Assembly: GCA_023053575.1 (NCBI GenBank)
Contig: JAKZAP010000015.1
Location: forward strand, 11,894,930 to 11,958,929
Direction of reading: 5' to 3'
Source: Branchinecta lynchi
Taxonomy: Eukaryota > Arthropoda > Branchiopoda > Anostraca > Branchinectidae
Length of the DNA stretch: 64,000 nucleotides
This document shows positions 46,646 to 57,430 of this stretch, one piece after another (within the stretch, counting starts at the first letter, position 1; each line of letters starts with the position of its first letter). Under the pieces are notes generated by a model that worked only from the letters and a program-made list of their open reading frames with translations, searched no databases and was not told the origin of the DNA. A program made the position numbers and the translations under genes.

Positions 46646-46993
46646 AGAGCGAAATAAAACTAGGATGTAGCGCCAAGGCCAATGCTTTCTATGCTTTGCA
46701 AACGGGCCATACTCGCTGCGCCGCCCCAGTACACTTGAGGCCTTTAAAGCGAGAAAAGCTTGCGAGTTTAGAAATTTCTAATAAAGCAAGGGTGCGGTCT
46801 GCGTACACCAAGGAATGAATGGAGGCTGTGTAATTTTGTTGCTGTGTTCAGGATATGAAGTTATCAGAGCCAGCGCTGGTGAACGGCTGAATGAGTTTCG
46901 TTTGAGACATTCTCTATCGTTAGTGGTGCTGAGTTTAGAGTGTGTGTCAATCTTGTCAAGTGTTGGCGTTATTTCCTAGTGTTATTTTGCTCT
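46646..46993 (+). mobile_element. AGAGCAAAATAAC MITE, copy 5
   Basis: Left end AGAGCGAAATAAAACTAGG, right end TTCCTAGTGTTATTTTGCTC followed by T; 348 bp. It is the most compact full copy and sits 50 bp 5' of a DGK exon. Confidence 0.72.
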
Positions 46994-46997
46994 GAGC

Positions 46998-47570
46998 CTC
47001 GTTTTTGTTGCATGCTGTAGGTCGACTTCTCGGCCGATTCCGGACCTGATTCTTTCTACATCCGTTTTGGCACTGCAGTGCTTCCGAGGAAGACGGCAGC
47101 GCTTCTTGAGAATCGCGGACTTCGTCACCGACCAAGTCCGTGCTTCCCTGCAAGGTGCTGCAGCGCTGCCTCTTCAACCAAGAAAATATGAATCCAAAAA
47201 CGCATATTGTCCAAAAGCAAAGAAGTGCTGCAGCAGCGATGCAGCAACGCTATTGCTGCCCAAGATAGTTTGCTGCTATGCTTGCTGCCCAGATAGTTTA
47301 TTTATTTGTATTTACTTATGACCCGCTTTTTGGTTACAGCGTTGTAAAAGACACGAGTTAAAACACTAAACCAAACAAAATAAATACAAATGTTTACATG
47401 CTCTTTATATCCGGGCTTGTAACAGTGTTTGCAGACTCTTTTTCACACTGCCCAGCTAGTTTATTTATTTGTATTTATTTATGACCCGCTTTTTGGTTAT
47501 AGCGGAGTAAAAGACCCGAATTAAAACAATAAACAAAACAAAATAAATATAAATATTTAATGATGTTTAT
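46998..47570. repeat. Dispersed repeat plus two inverted SINE-like tails
   Basis: 46998-47260 is the second copy of 25258-25520. 47308-47400 and 47460-47570 are two reverse-oriented copies of the 3' end seen at 24760 and 53880 (TTTATGACCCGCTTTTTGG). Confidence 0.55.
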
Positions 47571-47679
47571 ATCTACTTTAACAAGAGCTACGCGCTCATA
47601 TGGCATTTCTTACGAGTAGGTGGTACAAGATAGAAGATGAGAACGTCACAAAATACACCCACCATATAAAATGCGGTTC

Positions 47680-49848
47680 GGAAATACAAATAGTATATTT
47701 AGTTTCACTCAATTCTGAGCAGTTCCGGCATCGTCTCGGATTATCTGTAGCAAATGCACATGACTGTTAAAAGTTTCAGACCAATAAATCCACTCGTTTG
47801 ATCCCTAGACGTGCTAAACGATTTCCGATACTCCCTCCATCTCCCCCTACCGTGGCCGAATCTGGTTCGGACCAAAAAATGTATCATCTAAAGCATCTTC
47901 TTTTATACCATCTATCAAGTTTCACTCTTATCTGAGCATTCTTGGAAAATTCCGGTACCCCTCGCCCCCCCTTCACCACCACCGTTGTCGGATCCGGTTC
48001 GGACCCTAAAATATGGCATCTAGGGTATACACTCTCTCTACATTCCAAGTTTCATTTAAATTGATGCACTATTTGACCCCTCTGCGAGCTCAAAGTTTCC
48101 GGCAATCTTCCTCCAACTCCCCCCACTGTGGCGGAAGACGACTTGGAAACAAAAACGTCGTATCTCTTAACCCTCTCTTCCCGTCCATCAAGTCTTACTG
48201 AAATCGGAGCATGGCCTATCCGCAAACTTCCGGTACCCCCCCCCCCTACCTTGGTCAATATAACAAATCTCGGCCGCAGAAACTCGGCACTGTCGAACTT
48301 GCATCACAATCGGTCCATCCGTTTGGTATTTGTGCATGTCAAAAGTCCCCCCCCCCCAATTCCCCCAACTGTGGACGCATATAGTTTAAAGGCTTTTACA
48401 TGTCTAGGTCATCGTTTTCTATCACCCAGTAAGTTTCACTCGAATCCGACCACTCGTTCGTAATTTGCAGAAGTCAATTTCCATATTTCCCTTCCCTCGC
48501 TCCACCAAAAAAATGCTCGGATCTAGGAACGGAAGTTTCCGGGGGTATGTTGTGTCAGGTTCTTAAGTCAATTAAATCGGGTCACTAAGACGCCTGCAAA
48601 GTTTCGTTGTCTTAGTACATCTGAAAATATCTTAACTCGCGACTACCTGAATTCCAGGAAACCCCCTCGAACTCCCCACAGAGAGCTACGAAACCACTGA
48701 CTCCGTCAATTTCGTATCTAGGCCTAATGCTTGTTCTCTCCATTAAGTTCCGTCCCAATCCCTCTGCTTTAAGCGTTTCTTGAGTTTTACGACATCCCCC
48801 CCCCACCCCCCTATAGGTATCACACCCGGCCCGGACTTGAAACTGAACATCTGAGACGATAGCTCTTTCCTCCCTACAAGTTTCATTCAAATCCGATCAC
48901 CCGTTCAAAAGCTATTCATGCCAATAGATTCCGGACTGCCGATCCTTCCACTTCCCCCAAGATGGTCGGATCGGGGAAACGACTATTCTCAAGTCAATCT
49001 GTTCGGATCCCTGACATATCTGCCAAGTTTCATCGTCCTAGCACATCAGGAAGTATGCCGAACTCGCTGGATCGCTAGAAATCCAGACCCCCCCCAACTC
49101 CACCAAAGTGCCTGGATCCGGTCCGGTTATGTCAATGACGAATCTAGGACTTGTGTTTGTTCTTTCCACCAAGTTGCATCCCGATCCCTCCTATCTAAGC
49201 GTTTCTCCAGATTTCCGGTTCCCTCCACCAACTCCCGCTAGTGTCGTCGGACCCGGCCAGGATTTAAAGTGCGACGTCTCAGACACGAGATCATCCTAAA
49301 TGTCAACTTTCATCAAGACCCGATCACCCGTTCGCAAGTTAAAAATACCTGAATTTTTGTCTTCCCCCTCCCTCCACTCCTCCCCCCAAAGATGGTCGGA
49401 TCGGGGAAGTGACTATTTCCTATTTAATCTGGTCGGGTCCTTGACATTCCTTCCAATTTTCGTCGTCCTAGCACATCAGGAAGCACCGAACTCAAGGATC
49501 ACTAGAAATTCGGACCCCCCCCCCCAACTTTCCATTAAAAATGGAACGTCTGAGACTCGAGGTCCTTCCACACATCAAATTTCATTAAGATCCGATCACC
49601 CGTTCGTAAGCTAAAAATATCTAATTTTTCCGGATTCCCCCTCCCTCCACTCCCCTCCAGATGGTCGGATCGAGAAAGTGGCTATTTATGATTTAATCTG
49701 GTCCGGTTCCTGATACGCCTGCCAAGTTTCATCGTCCTAGCTTATCTGGAAGTACCCGAACTAGCAAAACCGGGACCGACAGACCGACTGACGGACAGAA
49801 ATTACATCGCTATGTGGCACTTGGCCGAAGGGCAAGTGCCATAAAAAA
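47680..49848 (+). mobile_element. Family 2 tandem-repeat element, copy S (longest)
   Basis: At least five higher-order units with AAGTTTCATCGTCCTAGCAC phrases and C-rich tracts, ending in a well-paired hairpin GGCACTTGGCCGAAGGGC AAGTGCC (49816-49840) plus ATAAAAAA. Many open frames on both strands are products of the repeat composition. Confidence 0.75.
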
Positions 49849-50615
49849 CACTATAAATACACATGAAACTTTGAAATATTGACATGTAGGTACACTTAAC
49901 TAGTTCAGGACAAAAAAAAAACTGTCTAAGAACGTCGTGGCCTGGCAAGGCAGAATGATTTCCACGACAGAAATAATATCGTCCGGAAAAGAATTTTGCC
50001 CGATTTTACGGTTCCAACTAAATAACAAAAGAACAACAGTGGGATTCTGAAGAAAATGGTCGAAGAATTGTGTTAAATAAGACTCCATATGATCCTAAAA
50101 AAGAAGCGTCCTCTTGAATAAATTTGTCAGGTTTTATCTTTGCCATCTATACCAGGTGTAAGAATGGAGATAACGACAGCTAGTAAGAGCAGTAAGAACA
50201 CCAACTAGAGATGGCGCGATTTTTTACAGTTGAAGCTGACCCACAGAACTTTAAATTAGGCCTTGCATCTACCTGGCGTACTAGCGACTGCACAAGACCT
50301 GGAACGTGTTCCACCCTACTTACCGTAGTTAACACGCATGACGTCACGAATTCTGGTTTTTGCCGTTAAGGCTGGAAAGATTTTTCTATTTTCAAGTACA
50401 ATATCATGCCACGGGTGAAATCCGCCAATCACGTTACAGAGATGCCTACTTACCACGCTACTACGCTCCCGAGCATGGTTTGGCAAATAGTTACTCTTAG
50501 TTACTATTTCGAGTAGGTTGGAACGGTCAGCGTAGTAACGTTTTACGAGGTTAGAACAAAACTAGTAACTGATGGTTATTTAAAAGGGAGGAACACGCTC
50601 CTGGTCTGGGCTTAC
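49849..50615. other. Non-coding stretch
   Basis: Splice-like signals occur near 50322-50372 on the minus strand, but the bracketed 50 bases encode nothing recognisable. A TGACGTCA palindrome is at 50339. Confidence 0.3.
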
Positions 50616-50743
50616 CTCTTCGCGTTCGACACAGTGATATACGCCAACCATTCTCGGATCGAGGTGCCTTTTCGCGATCCCACAAAGTGTTTGTGGCTCC
50701 AACAGAGTTTCGACGACCAACAAGCTTTTTATGGCTTGCTTTA
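50616..50743 (-). CDS. Candidate orphan exon, function unknown
   Basis: On the minus strand a CAG acceptor (50746-50744) and a GTAAGC donor bracket 128 bases with a clean frame (two bases plus 42 codons) containing VVETLLEPQTLCGIAKRHLD then PRMVGVYHCVE. The composition looks protein-like, but I recognise no family and it does not match any part of a diacylglycerol kinase. The acceptor's pyrimidine tract is partly supplied by the end of an adjacent foldback MITE. Chance cannot be ruled out. Confidence 0.3.
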
Positions 50744-50750
50744 CTGAAAA

Positions 50751-50900
50751 AGTTTATCCGTATAAAGATTAAAGTTAACTGCAGTATTTGCTACTCAGAT
50801 TCATCTTATCTCTATTTAGTATTAATCCTATCTGTGTAGAGATAAGAATAATGAAGGTAGCAAATACTGCAGTTAACTTTAATATTTATACGGAAAAACT
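50751..50900. mobile_element. Foldback MITE, 150 bp
   Basis: Left arm AGTTTATCCGTATAAAG, TTAAAGTTAACTGCAG, TATTTGCTAC is inverted at the right (GTAGCAAATACTGCAG, TTAACTTTAA, TTTATACGGAAAAACT). The centre contains a second inverted AGATAAGAT/ATCTTATCT pair. A shorter relative is at 18230. Confidence 0.82.
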
Positions 50901-51410
50901 TTGTACTGTGTTTGTGGCTCGAGATTTGATAAACAACTGTCGCGGTATTTTTGTTTTTGCGGCTGAATTTTGGCGGCAAATTAAAATTTAGCTTCCATGT
51001 CCAAATAACACAATTAGCCGCTTTATCGAGTACATAGACATAAAACTGAGGACCTATCTAGTTTAGAATGGTAAGCACGAAAACCTGAAGTTCTGTTTAT
51101 AGGGGATTATCACGATAATATTTTTTTTCAAACGTACGAAATTGCCGCAAAAAAAATCAGGCAAAAGAGCGTTTCCTCGAAGGTCAGCTAGTAGATCGAG
51201 TGTGGAAAAAAAATCTGTTTTCACGACAAAAGCTCTGTCGCCAATGACGCGGACACACGCCTCATATCTATAGCCGCATTGTTTCGTATCGCAGTGGCGT
51301 CCGTGGTCTATATATCTGATCCCTCCATCACATTTTTTTTTCCAGTATCAAATGGCTTCACGGTCGGGTGCTGTGCAGATTTTATCTCACTTTCAGATCT
51401 CTTTCTGGCA
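50901..51410. other. Non-coding stretch
   Basis: No recognised element. A plus frame starts at 51352 and runs into the duplication. Confidence 0.3.
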
Positions 51411-52284
51411 ATTTAGAACTCAATCGACCTTCAATTCAGCCAGTCGGGGGAACTTGACTTTTAATGGGGCTTCTAAAATATCTCTCTACGAAAGGACCCA
51501 ATTAAAATTTCAGGAGTGGGAATTACGGAAAAGGTTCATTCAACCTGAATCCTTCAAGCCCCAATTCGGAATGTTCAAGCATTAGTTTATGACCGATTTT
51601 TTAATTGCTTGTTAATATGACAATTATTCTTTCTTCATTTCATTTTTTCTACTTTGTTGTCATCTCGTATATATATAAATATATATATATACCTGTATTG
51701 AAAAACCCAAAGGCCATAAAGGATCGCCCAACGGGCGATAAAGTATTTAGGCTATCAGGCTACTTAAAGGTTAACTGAAATACAATGTTTCTAGTAGGAA
51801 CCAAATTCTGCAAACCAGTTTAAAGTTGCAGTTTTTCGGAAGTAGTTTCAATGTAGGCAAATTTAGAACTCAATCGACCTTCAATTCAGCCAGTCAGGGA
51901 AACTTGACTTTTAATGGGGCTTCTAAAATATCTCTCTACGAAAGGACCCAATTAAAATTTCAGGAGTGGGAATTACGGAAAAGGTTCATTCAACCTGAAT
52001 CCTTCAAGCCCCAAATCGGAATGTTCAAGCATTAGTTTATGACCGATTTTTTAATTGCTTGTTAACATGGCAATTATTCTTTCTTTTTTTCATTTTTTTT
52101 ACTTTGTTGTCATCTCGTATATATATAAATATATATATATACCTGTATTGAAAAACCCAAAGGCCATAAAGGATCGCCCAACGCGGGGCTTCAGCGGGTA
52201 ACTGAAATACAATGTTTCTAGTAGGAATCAAATTCTGCAAACCAGTTTAAAGTTGCAGTTTTTCGGAAGTCTTTTCAATGTAGT
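51411..52284 (+). repeat. Tandem segmental duplication, 450-bp offset
   Basis: 51411-51733 and 51861-52183 align without gaps and differ at only a few sites; the following 100 bases are also duplicated with a small deletion in the second copy. Each copy carries an open frame ending RFIQPESFKPQ...MFKH and a (TA)n tract near 51670/52120. The frame starts differ between copies, and near-identity of the DNA means frame conservation says nothing about selection; a small duplicated gene is possible but unproven. Confidence 0.85.
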
Positions 52285-52577
52285 TTGACGTACTTGTGTT
52301 CTAGTTATGAAAGTGCAGTGTTTCGAATGTACAAATAAAACGGTACATCGTACTTTGATAATTAAACAAAAGTACGTCAAAACTACAGTGAAGCCAGTCA
52401 GTCAAGTCCGAATCTACCGGTCGACGATCAAAAGTGTGTTACGTCCGTAAATCCGGATTTTAATGTTTTTAAATGCACTGGCAAACCTGTTTTCGTCATT
52501 TTTTAACTTGAAAATTACTTAGTTTTTGCTGTAAGTTCGAAAAATATCTACTTTGTGTTTACTTTATTTCGATGGCC

Positions 52578-53095
52578 ACTATTTTGTCACCTTTTTCGGT
52601 GGACAGATTGTTATTTCATAGCTATTCTTTAATTTTCACTAGGATCGCAAAAAGACGCTCGCCTCCTCGGCGTTTCACAAAATTTCGTATGTGGCACATT
52701 TCGTAGTATTCTCTATTTAGAAGAACGGTATGGCATTTATTTGGCGATCAGGCCTGGAACTTTTGAAACTTGAAACGTATTAAAGACTAGAATTTGTACG
52801 GAAAGTAGTTATAGTAGTAAATGATAGTAAACGAAAGATTTAGAAAAGCCTACTATTTTGTCACCATTGTCGACGGACAGATTGCTATTTCATAGCTATT
52901 CTTTACTTTTCACTCGGATCGCCAAAAGACTCTCGACTCCTCGGCCTTTCAAAAAGTTTCATATATGGTGCATTTCGTGGTATTATCTATTTAGAAGAAC
53001 GGCATGTCATTTATTTGGCGATTAGGCCTGGAATTTCTGAAACTTTCAACATATTAAAGACTAGAATTTGTATGGTAAGTATTAAAATCATGCCA
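52578..53095. repeat. Tandem duplication, 274-bp offset
   Basis: CTATTTTGTCACC, TCATAGCTATTCTTTA, TATTTAGAAGAACGG and ATTTATTTGGCGAT recur at 52578-52825 and 52852-53095, about 85% alike by eye. Non-coding. Confidence 0.8.
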
Positions 53096-53854
53096 GACAA
53101 AAGAAGATTTAAAAAATTTCGACTGCGGCGCTTGCTTTAATTTGTCCTGGGTCCAGGCGTTGGAAGCTTTCCTCTTTAGCGAAAGCTGAAATGAAAAGTA
53201 GTGAATTTATGTATAAATAAATTCTGGTTACAGGAATAATTTCAGCTCATGCATTGCCGTTAGTTTTACACCAGTTCTTTTATTTATTGGCGGGGAATGT
53301 GCGCCGTCGCTGCAAAGAAGCAACAGTTAATTTTTGTATGTAGGCTACGTGAGAGTCATATATCGCGATCCAGAAGTCGTTGAAATGAGGGGTCTCACAG
53401 CCCCTCCCCCCTGGTCTGAGTGCTTCGGGCCACCCCTGCTCTCCCGTATGTCCTAATCCTTCTCCGAGCCCTAGCCCTTCACCAGTTCTAACCCAAAGAA
53501 AAGACACCCGACACATGTCATACTGTCTACTGGACACCCGTAATTAGGAAGGCTATGTTAGAAAAAAAGTTAGCAAAGACTGTTTATTACATATGCAACA
53601 GGATGGACAGCGTGGAGAGAACTTTCCATTCAGGCCAGTGCATCGTACCTTATTTATTATGTAATATGGGGATGGTGGTCGAATAAAAGGTAGCACTTTT
53701 CTTCTAGCTGGCTCTGACGACAGAATGAATGAATGAATTAATTAATCTTTTCATTCACCCACTTCTATAAAATAGAAACAGTGGAGTATATAGAGGAAAG
53801 AAAGAAAACAACTCAAATTAGAATACAAACTTACACTGTAAACAAACGGACAAG
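53096..53854. other. Non-coding stretch
   Basis: An 85-codon minus frame at 53280-53537 is glycine-rich and unrecognised; a (GAAT)n run is at 53722-53740. Confidence 0.3.
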
Positions 53855-53930
53855 ACTGTTTCAAAATACTCCGCCTTTTCAAAATAGCGGGTCATAAATA
53901 AATTACTTACTTACTTACTGTGATACGGAG
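53855..53930 (+). repeat. SINE-like 3' end with (ACTT)n tail
   Basis: ACTCCGCCTTTTCAAAATAG, CGGGTCATAAATAAATTAC, (TTAC)n: the same tail as 23300-23345 and 24760-24812. Confidence 0.6.
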
Positions 53931-53964
53931 AAAATTATAGACAAGATCGCAGGTTTGTTTTTCT

Positions 53965-54025
53965 AGCTTGTGCCTGAAGGGGATCCTTGCCAAGAAGAGG
54001 AAAATATTCGCTTAAAGGACCCCTC
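53965..54025 (+). repeat. Hammerhead-like dispersed motif, degenerate
   Basis: GTGCCTGAAGGGGATCCTTG, CCAAGAAGAGGAAAATAT. The hairpin stem and the GAAA are disrupted. Confidence 0.45.
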
Positions 54026-55929
54026 TTGCTTATTCTACATTTTATATTATTCGCAGCTCCCATGTGCTGTTGAAATCACCGCCTTTCGCCATTGTTTCAC
54101 TTTGCTTACGCCTTTCTAGCACTTTTTAGATCTAGCCTACATTTCCTAGTCACGAAAAACAAACTTAGCTGAAAACTTCAAGATCCGCAGACAACTCTTT
54201 CACACACAAGGATGTGAGAAGGTTCTAAGATTTATTTTTCATTTTCTTCTCTTTCTCTTCTGTTCTATTTCTTGTTTTTTCCACTTTTTAAGCGCGGCGC
54301 GTTCTGTCTTCAAATATTTGGCGTCCAGCTACAACCGCTAACAAGAAAATCGCTAATTTCACTAAAAAAGTAATGGTAAGTAATGGTATTTTCGAAAAAC
54401 GATATTGAAAGCCATTTCATCAAAAAAAGATCATTTCTAGTAATAGTTGTGCTTCAAATAAATTACAGACCGCTTATCCCTTTAGTTTGGTTTAGAAACC
54501 CCCATTCCCTCTTTTTTTTATCCTTGTACCACCATGGTTTTAAATTAACGCTAAAGACACCAGTTTAATTGCTTTGCTAAAAGTCATTAATCACTCATAA
54601 TAACTTTCTAAAACTATGTCGTATACAGACCATTTTCCTTGCTGGTTTTGCGAGTATGATGATCAATCACTAGAATGTTTCCTGATAGTTTTGCGAAGTT
54701 GTTTTCGTTTCGAGAAATTGTGTAAAATGTTACCTTTAACGTTCAATAAAGAAAATATAAAGAGGTGGGGTCAGCCTTAAAGGACACCTGAACAATGAAA
54801 CCATACTTGAACACATCATGGAGAATGCATTTACACACATGGCCACGGATAGCATTCTTCTCCTGAGCGTGACGTTTTCAAAATAGGGATGTTCGTTTCT
54901 GGAGGTTTGCACATGCAGACTCCAAGACAAAAAGCGCAATTCATTCAGATCTTGTACAGCGCTGGCCGGATCGCATTGGAATTTCTTCTAGATATACGTT
55001 TGATTCGATTTTCTGCAGGCAATGTTAACGGAAGTCATACATACAGGGATGATACTTGGTACTCTTCATTCAGGTGTTCTTTAACAAAACGAACCTGATT
55101 GATTTTGTAAAGGAAATTGAAACTCGGGGACAGCACAGTAACGGATGAGTACTTCTAGCTATTTTTATCCTATAAGTTATGACAAAACAAACAAAGAAAC
55201 AAACATACTTCTTCCCGACATGTGAATGTAATCTTACAGTACAGCTGCAGTAGAGGTGTGCTTCTTTCAACACTGCCCTAAATTTCTTATTTTTTTGTTT
55301 AGAAACAGTCGACTAGAAATAATATATTAAGAACTTAGTATCAGCTTAGAACCAAGTATTCAGCTTCCTTTTGAAATAAAGAATGGTATGAGATTATTTC
55401 CCACTACTATTTTGTTTATTTTGGCAAGGTTCTTAAGGACCGTTCAAGCTTACGTTTAAGGTGCATATTTTCTGAGTTATATCAAGAATAGTTATACTTG
55501 CTATCCACGAAAATGTGTGTAAATTTTCATCCCGCCGAGGCTTGCTGTGGTAAAAATTAATAGGAACAGGTTCTATTTTGTATGCTAAAAGTTATACGTG
55601 ACCAATCATAGCAATGCGTTTCCATCACGTGACTACAGAAGAAGAAAGAGAGAAGCATTTAACGAGAGATATTTGTGATGTAAAAGTAACTAAATGCAGA
55701 CTGAATTAGTTATTTGAATGAAAGTCAGTCCTATTAATTTATACAACTATTTATGTTTCAATTACAAGCTTTTACCTTTTCTGAAATATGAAGAACAATC
55801 CTGGTAGGCTCAAATTTAAATCGAGGAATATACACTAGTGCAACAGACACAGCAGCAGACATTATACCGCGTATTATACTGGATTTACCTAAAACCGGTT
55901 GAGGCTAGTAGTATATAATCGCCGATCCT
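54026..55929. other. Non-coding stretch before the virus-like element
   Basis: AT-rich, no recognised gene, repeat terminus or RNA. The left boundary of the virus-like element may fall between 55890 and 56100, where a C-rich block is followed by T-rich sequence, but I could not find a terminal repeat without the right end. Confidence 0.3.
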
Positions 55930-56150
55930 AGACCACCCTCCCCCCAATTTCAAAACCCCATTTTAACATCAATTTCTTAAATTTTAACATCCTTTTTACC
56001 AAATTATCCCCCTTTTTAAGAACATTTTTATTTTCTTACTTCCAAAATAAAGGATACAAGAAATGAGAATATTACCCTTTACTACATATAAAATACCACA
56101 ATATACACTACTTCTTTTTTTTTTTACATTTTTCATTTTTTATTCAACTA

Positions 56151-56459
56151 TTACTGAGTAAACAGTTCTAAATCGACATATGTTTCTTTGTTCTTGTTTT
56201 CGCGTACAATCGGTTGCAAAACTAGATTTTTCTTTACAAGTAATTCGTTAGCAATGGCATTATATTTCTGTGTTATAAACAAATCACAGGGTTTGTCATT
56301 ATGATTAATAACGACAACCAACTTATCACCATATTTTGTCTTAGCAATTCTCATTTTAACAATAGCATATTTCAAACCTAACACTAGTTCTTCTTTCCTG
56401 ATTGTCTCATTGTATTTATTCATTCTGATTGTATTCAAGACTTCCTTTGTGGACTCCAT
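56151..56459 (-). CDS. 102-aa protein of the virus-like element, unknown (possibly OB-fold, nucleic-acid binding)
   Basis: The first gene seen, read leftward. A central segment GLKYAIVKMRIAKTKYGDKL resembles the L-x-x-G-x-x-Y-x-I ... TKYG-x-x-VVV pattern of small proteins I associate with Maverick-type elements and that look like single OB-fold beta barrels; binding of single-stranded DNA would fit but is not shown. There is no signal peptide or membrane segment. The ATG is abutted by CCCCTAATAA (56460-56469 on the minus strand), the same start-proximal motif as the other genes, which supports this start. The neighbouring upstream gap holds a SINE-like insertion. Confidence 0.6.
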   Translation of the reverse strand: MESTKEVLNTIRMNKYNETIRKEELVLGLKYAIVKMRIAKTKYGDKLVVVINHNDKPCDLFITQKYNAIANELLVKKNLVLQPIVRENKNKETYVDLELFTQ

Positions 56460-56470
56460 TTATTAGGGGA
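56458..56470 (-). promoter_or_regulatory. Start-proximal CCCCTAATAAATG motif
   Basis: CCCCTAATAA directly abuts the start codon of the 102-aa gene; shared with five other starts in the element. Confidence 0.55.
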
Positions 56471-56689
56471 TGATTTTATTAAATAAAAATCCAGGCTCAC
56501 AAACTCACATACATATTTTTATTGATAATATCTAATGTAAAAAAAAAAAAATCCAAATCGATATTCATCACATCATCAAATTAAAATCTCCTCGACGTAC
56601 CCACAATTCTGCCTCTAGTACTGATAAAGCTCTTAGGGCAACAAAAAACAGAAAATCTCATTGCGCATTAGTATTCACATCACAAAACA

Positions 56690-56925
56690 TTTCGTTGCGG
56701 AGATTTTTCGGGCCCCGTTGGCAGAATGCTCTAAGTCGTGCAAACTTGGAAACCATTGTATCAACGATGTCGTGAGATCGAATCCCACTACCAGCAATCC
56801 GTTGATAGTGAGTGATGGCGAAAAAAACTCAGAGATGAGTTTCCTCCCCATACGGGGCTACCCCAGACACACCATAAAAAATAATAAGACGACAAATAAA
56901 CATCTTCAATCTTCAAAGTCTGGGG
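56690..56925 (+). mobile_element. tRNA-derived SINE-like insertion inside the virus-like element
   Basis: GTTGGCAGAATGCTC (box A-like, about 56717) and GATCGAATCC (box B, 56777-56786) with a T-arm-like GTGAG/CCCAC and an anticodon-arm-like CATTG/CGATG stem, followed by GAAAAAAACTCAGAG and an A-rich 3' tail (CCATAAAAAATAATAAG). GC content and style differ from the flanking viral genes. It could instead be a tRNA-like sequence carried by the virus. Confidence 0.5.
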
Positions 56926-56945
56926 TGGGAGGTTTTGCAAAAATT

Positions 56946-57368
56946 TTATATTTTTGGTAAATTTTCTTGTATTTTGATAGTTTCGTTCTTACAATATTTA
57001 TAGCCGTTCAAGCGAACCTGTTTCATGTATTTTTCGCGAGGAAAAAATCGAAAGGTTTTACGCATCTCTGTTTCTCTCTGAATTACCTCCTCAATTGTTA
57101 ATTGTCCGCATTTTAGCATTGAGAACAACTCAGTATAAAAATTGTAATTTGTCCTAAATTCTGCTTTTCTATCAGCAATGCTTAACTGCTTTTCAATTAT
57201 TTCGATGATAACAGCACCCAAACTTAAAGAAGCTAAAGGTAGCACTAGAAACGCAGACATTCCTGCTGCCGAAAAGAGGAATTTGGATACAAGTAAGCTA
57301 TTACTTATACGATTGTAGTACTTGTAACTGCGACGGTAAACATACATTTTCTTTTCTAATTCTTCCAT
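56946..57368 (-). CDS. 140-aa membrane protein of the virus-like element
   Basis: Residues about 24-60 form one long or two short hydrophobic segments (FLFSAAGMSAFLVLPLASLS; LGAVIIEII), preceded by a tyrosine/arginine-rich N terminus (YRRSYKYYNRISNSLL) and followed by a charged helical tail with coiled-coil character (IEEVIQRETEMRKTF). Proteins with this plan, two membrane segments near an ISNSLL-like phrase, recur in Maverick-type elements in my recollection; their function is unknown to me, perhaps a virion-membrane or host-membrane role. It is transcribed leftward from the gap containing the 86-bp repeats. The start is supported by ACATAATAA directly before ATG. Confidence 0.7.
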   Translation of the reverse strand: MEELEKKMYVYRRSYKYYNRISNSLLVSKFLFSAAGMSAFLVLPLASLSLGAVIIEIIEKQLSIADRKAEFRTNYNFYTELFSMLKCGQLTIEEVIQRETEMRKTFRFFPREKYMKQVRLNGYKYCKNETIKIQENLPKI

Positions 57369-57380
57369 TTATTATGTAAT
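57367..57380 (-). promoter_or_regulatory. Start-proximal TAATAAATG motif
   Basis: TTACATAATAA immediately precedes the ATG of the 140-aa gene on the minus strand. The C block is weaker than in the other starts. Confidence 0.5.
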
Positions 57381-57430
57381 AAAATTGTTTCAGAAATTAT
57401 TTGATTGAATGAAAGGTTCGCGATTCGGAG

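Noticed and set aside
47680..49614. Several 60-111-codon frames
   Set aside because: Same reason: Family 2 repeat units, no domain, no consistent start.
50339..50346. TGACGTCA (CRE-like palindrome)
   Set aside because: An 8-base palindrome is expected about once in 64 kb by chance, and no promoter is nearby.
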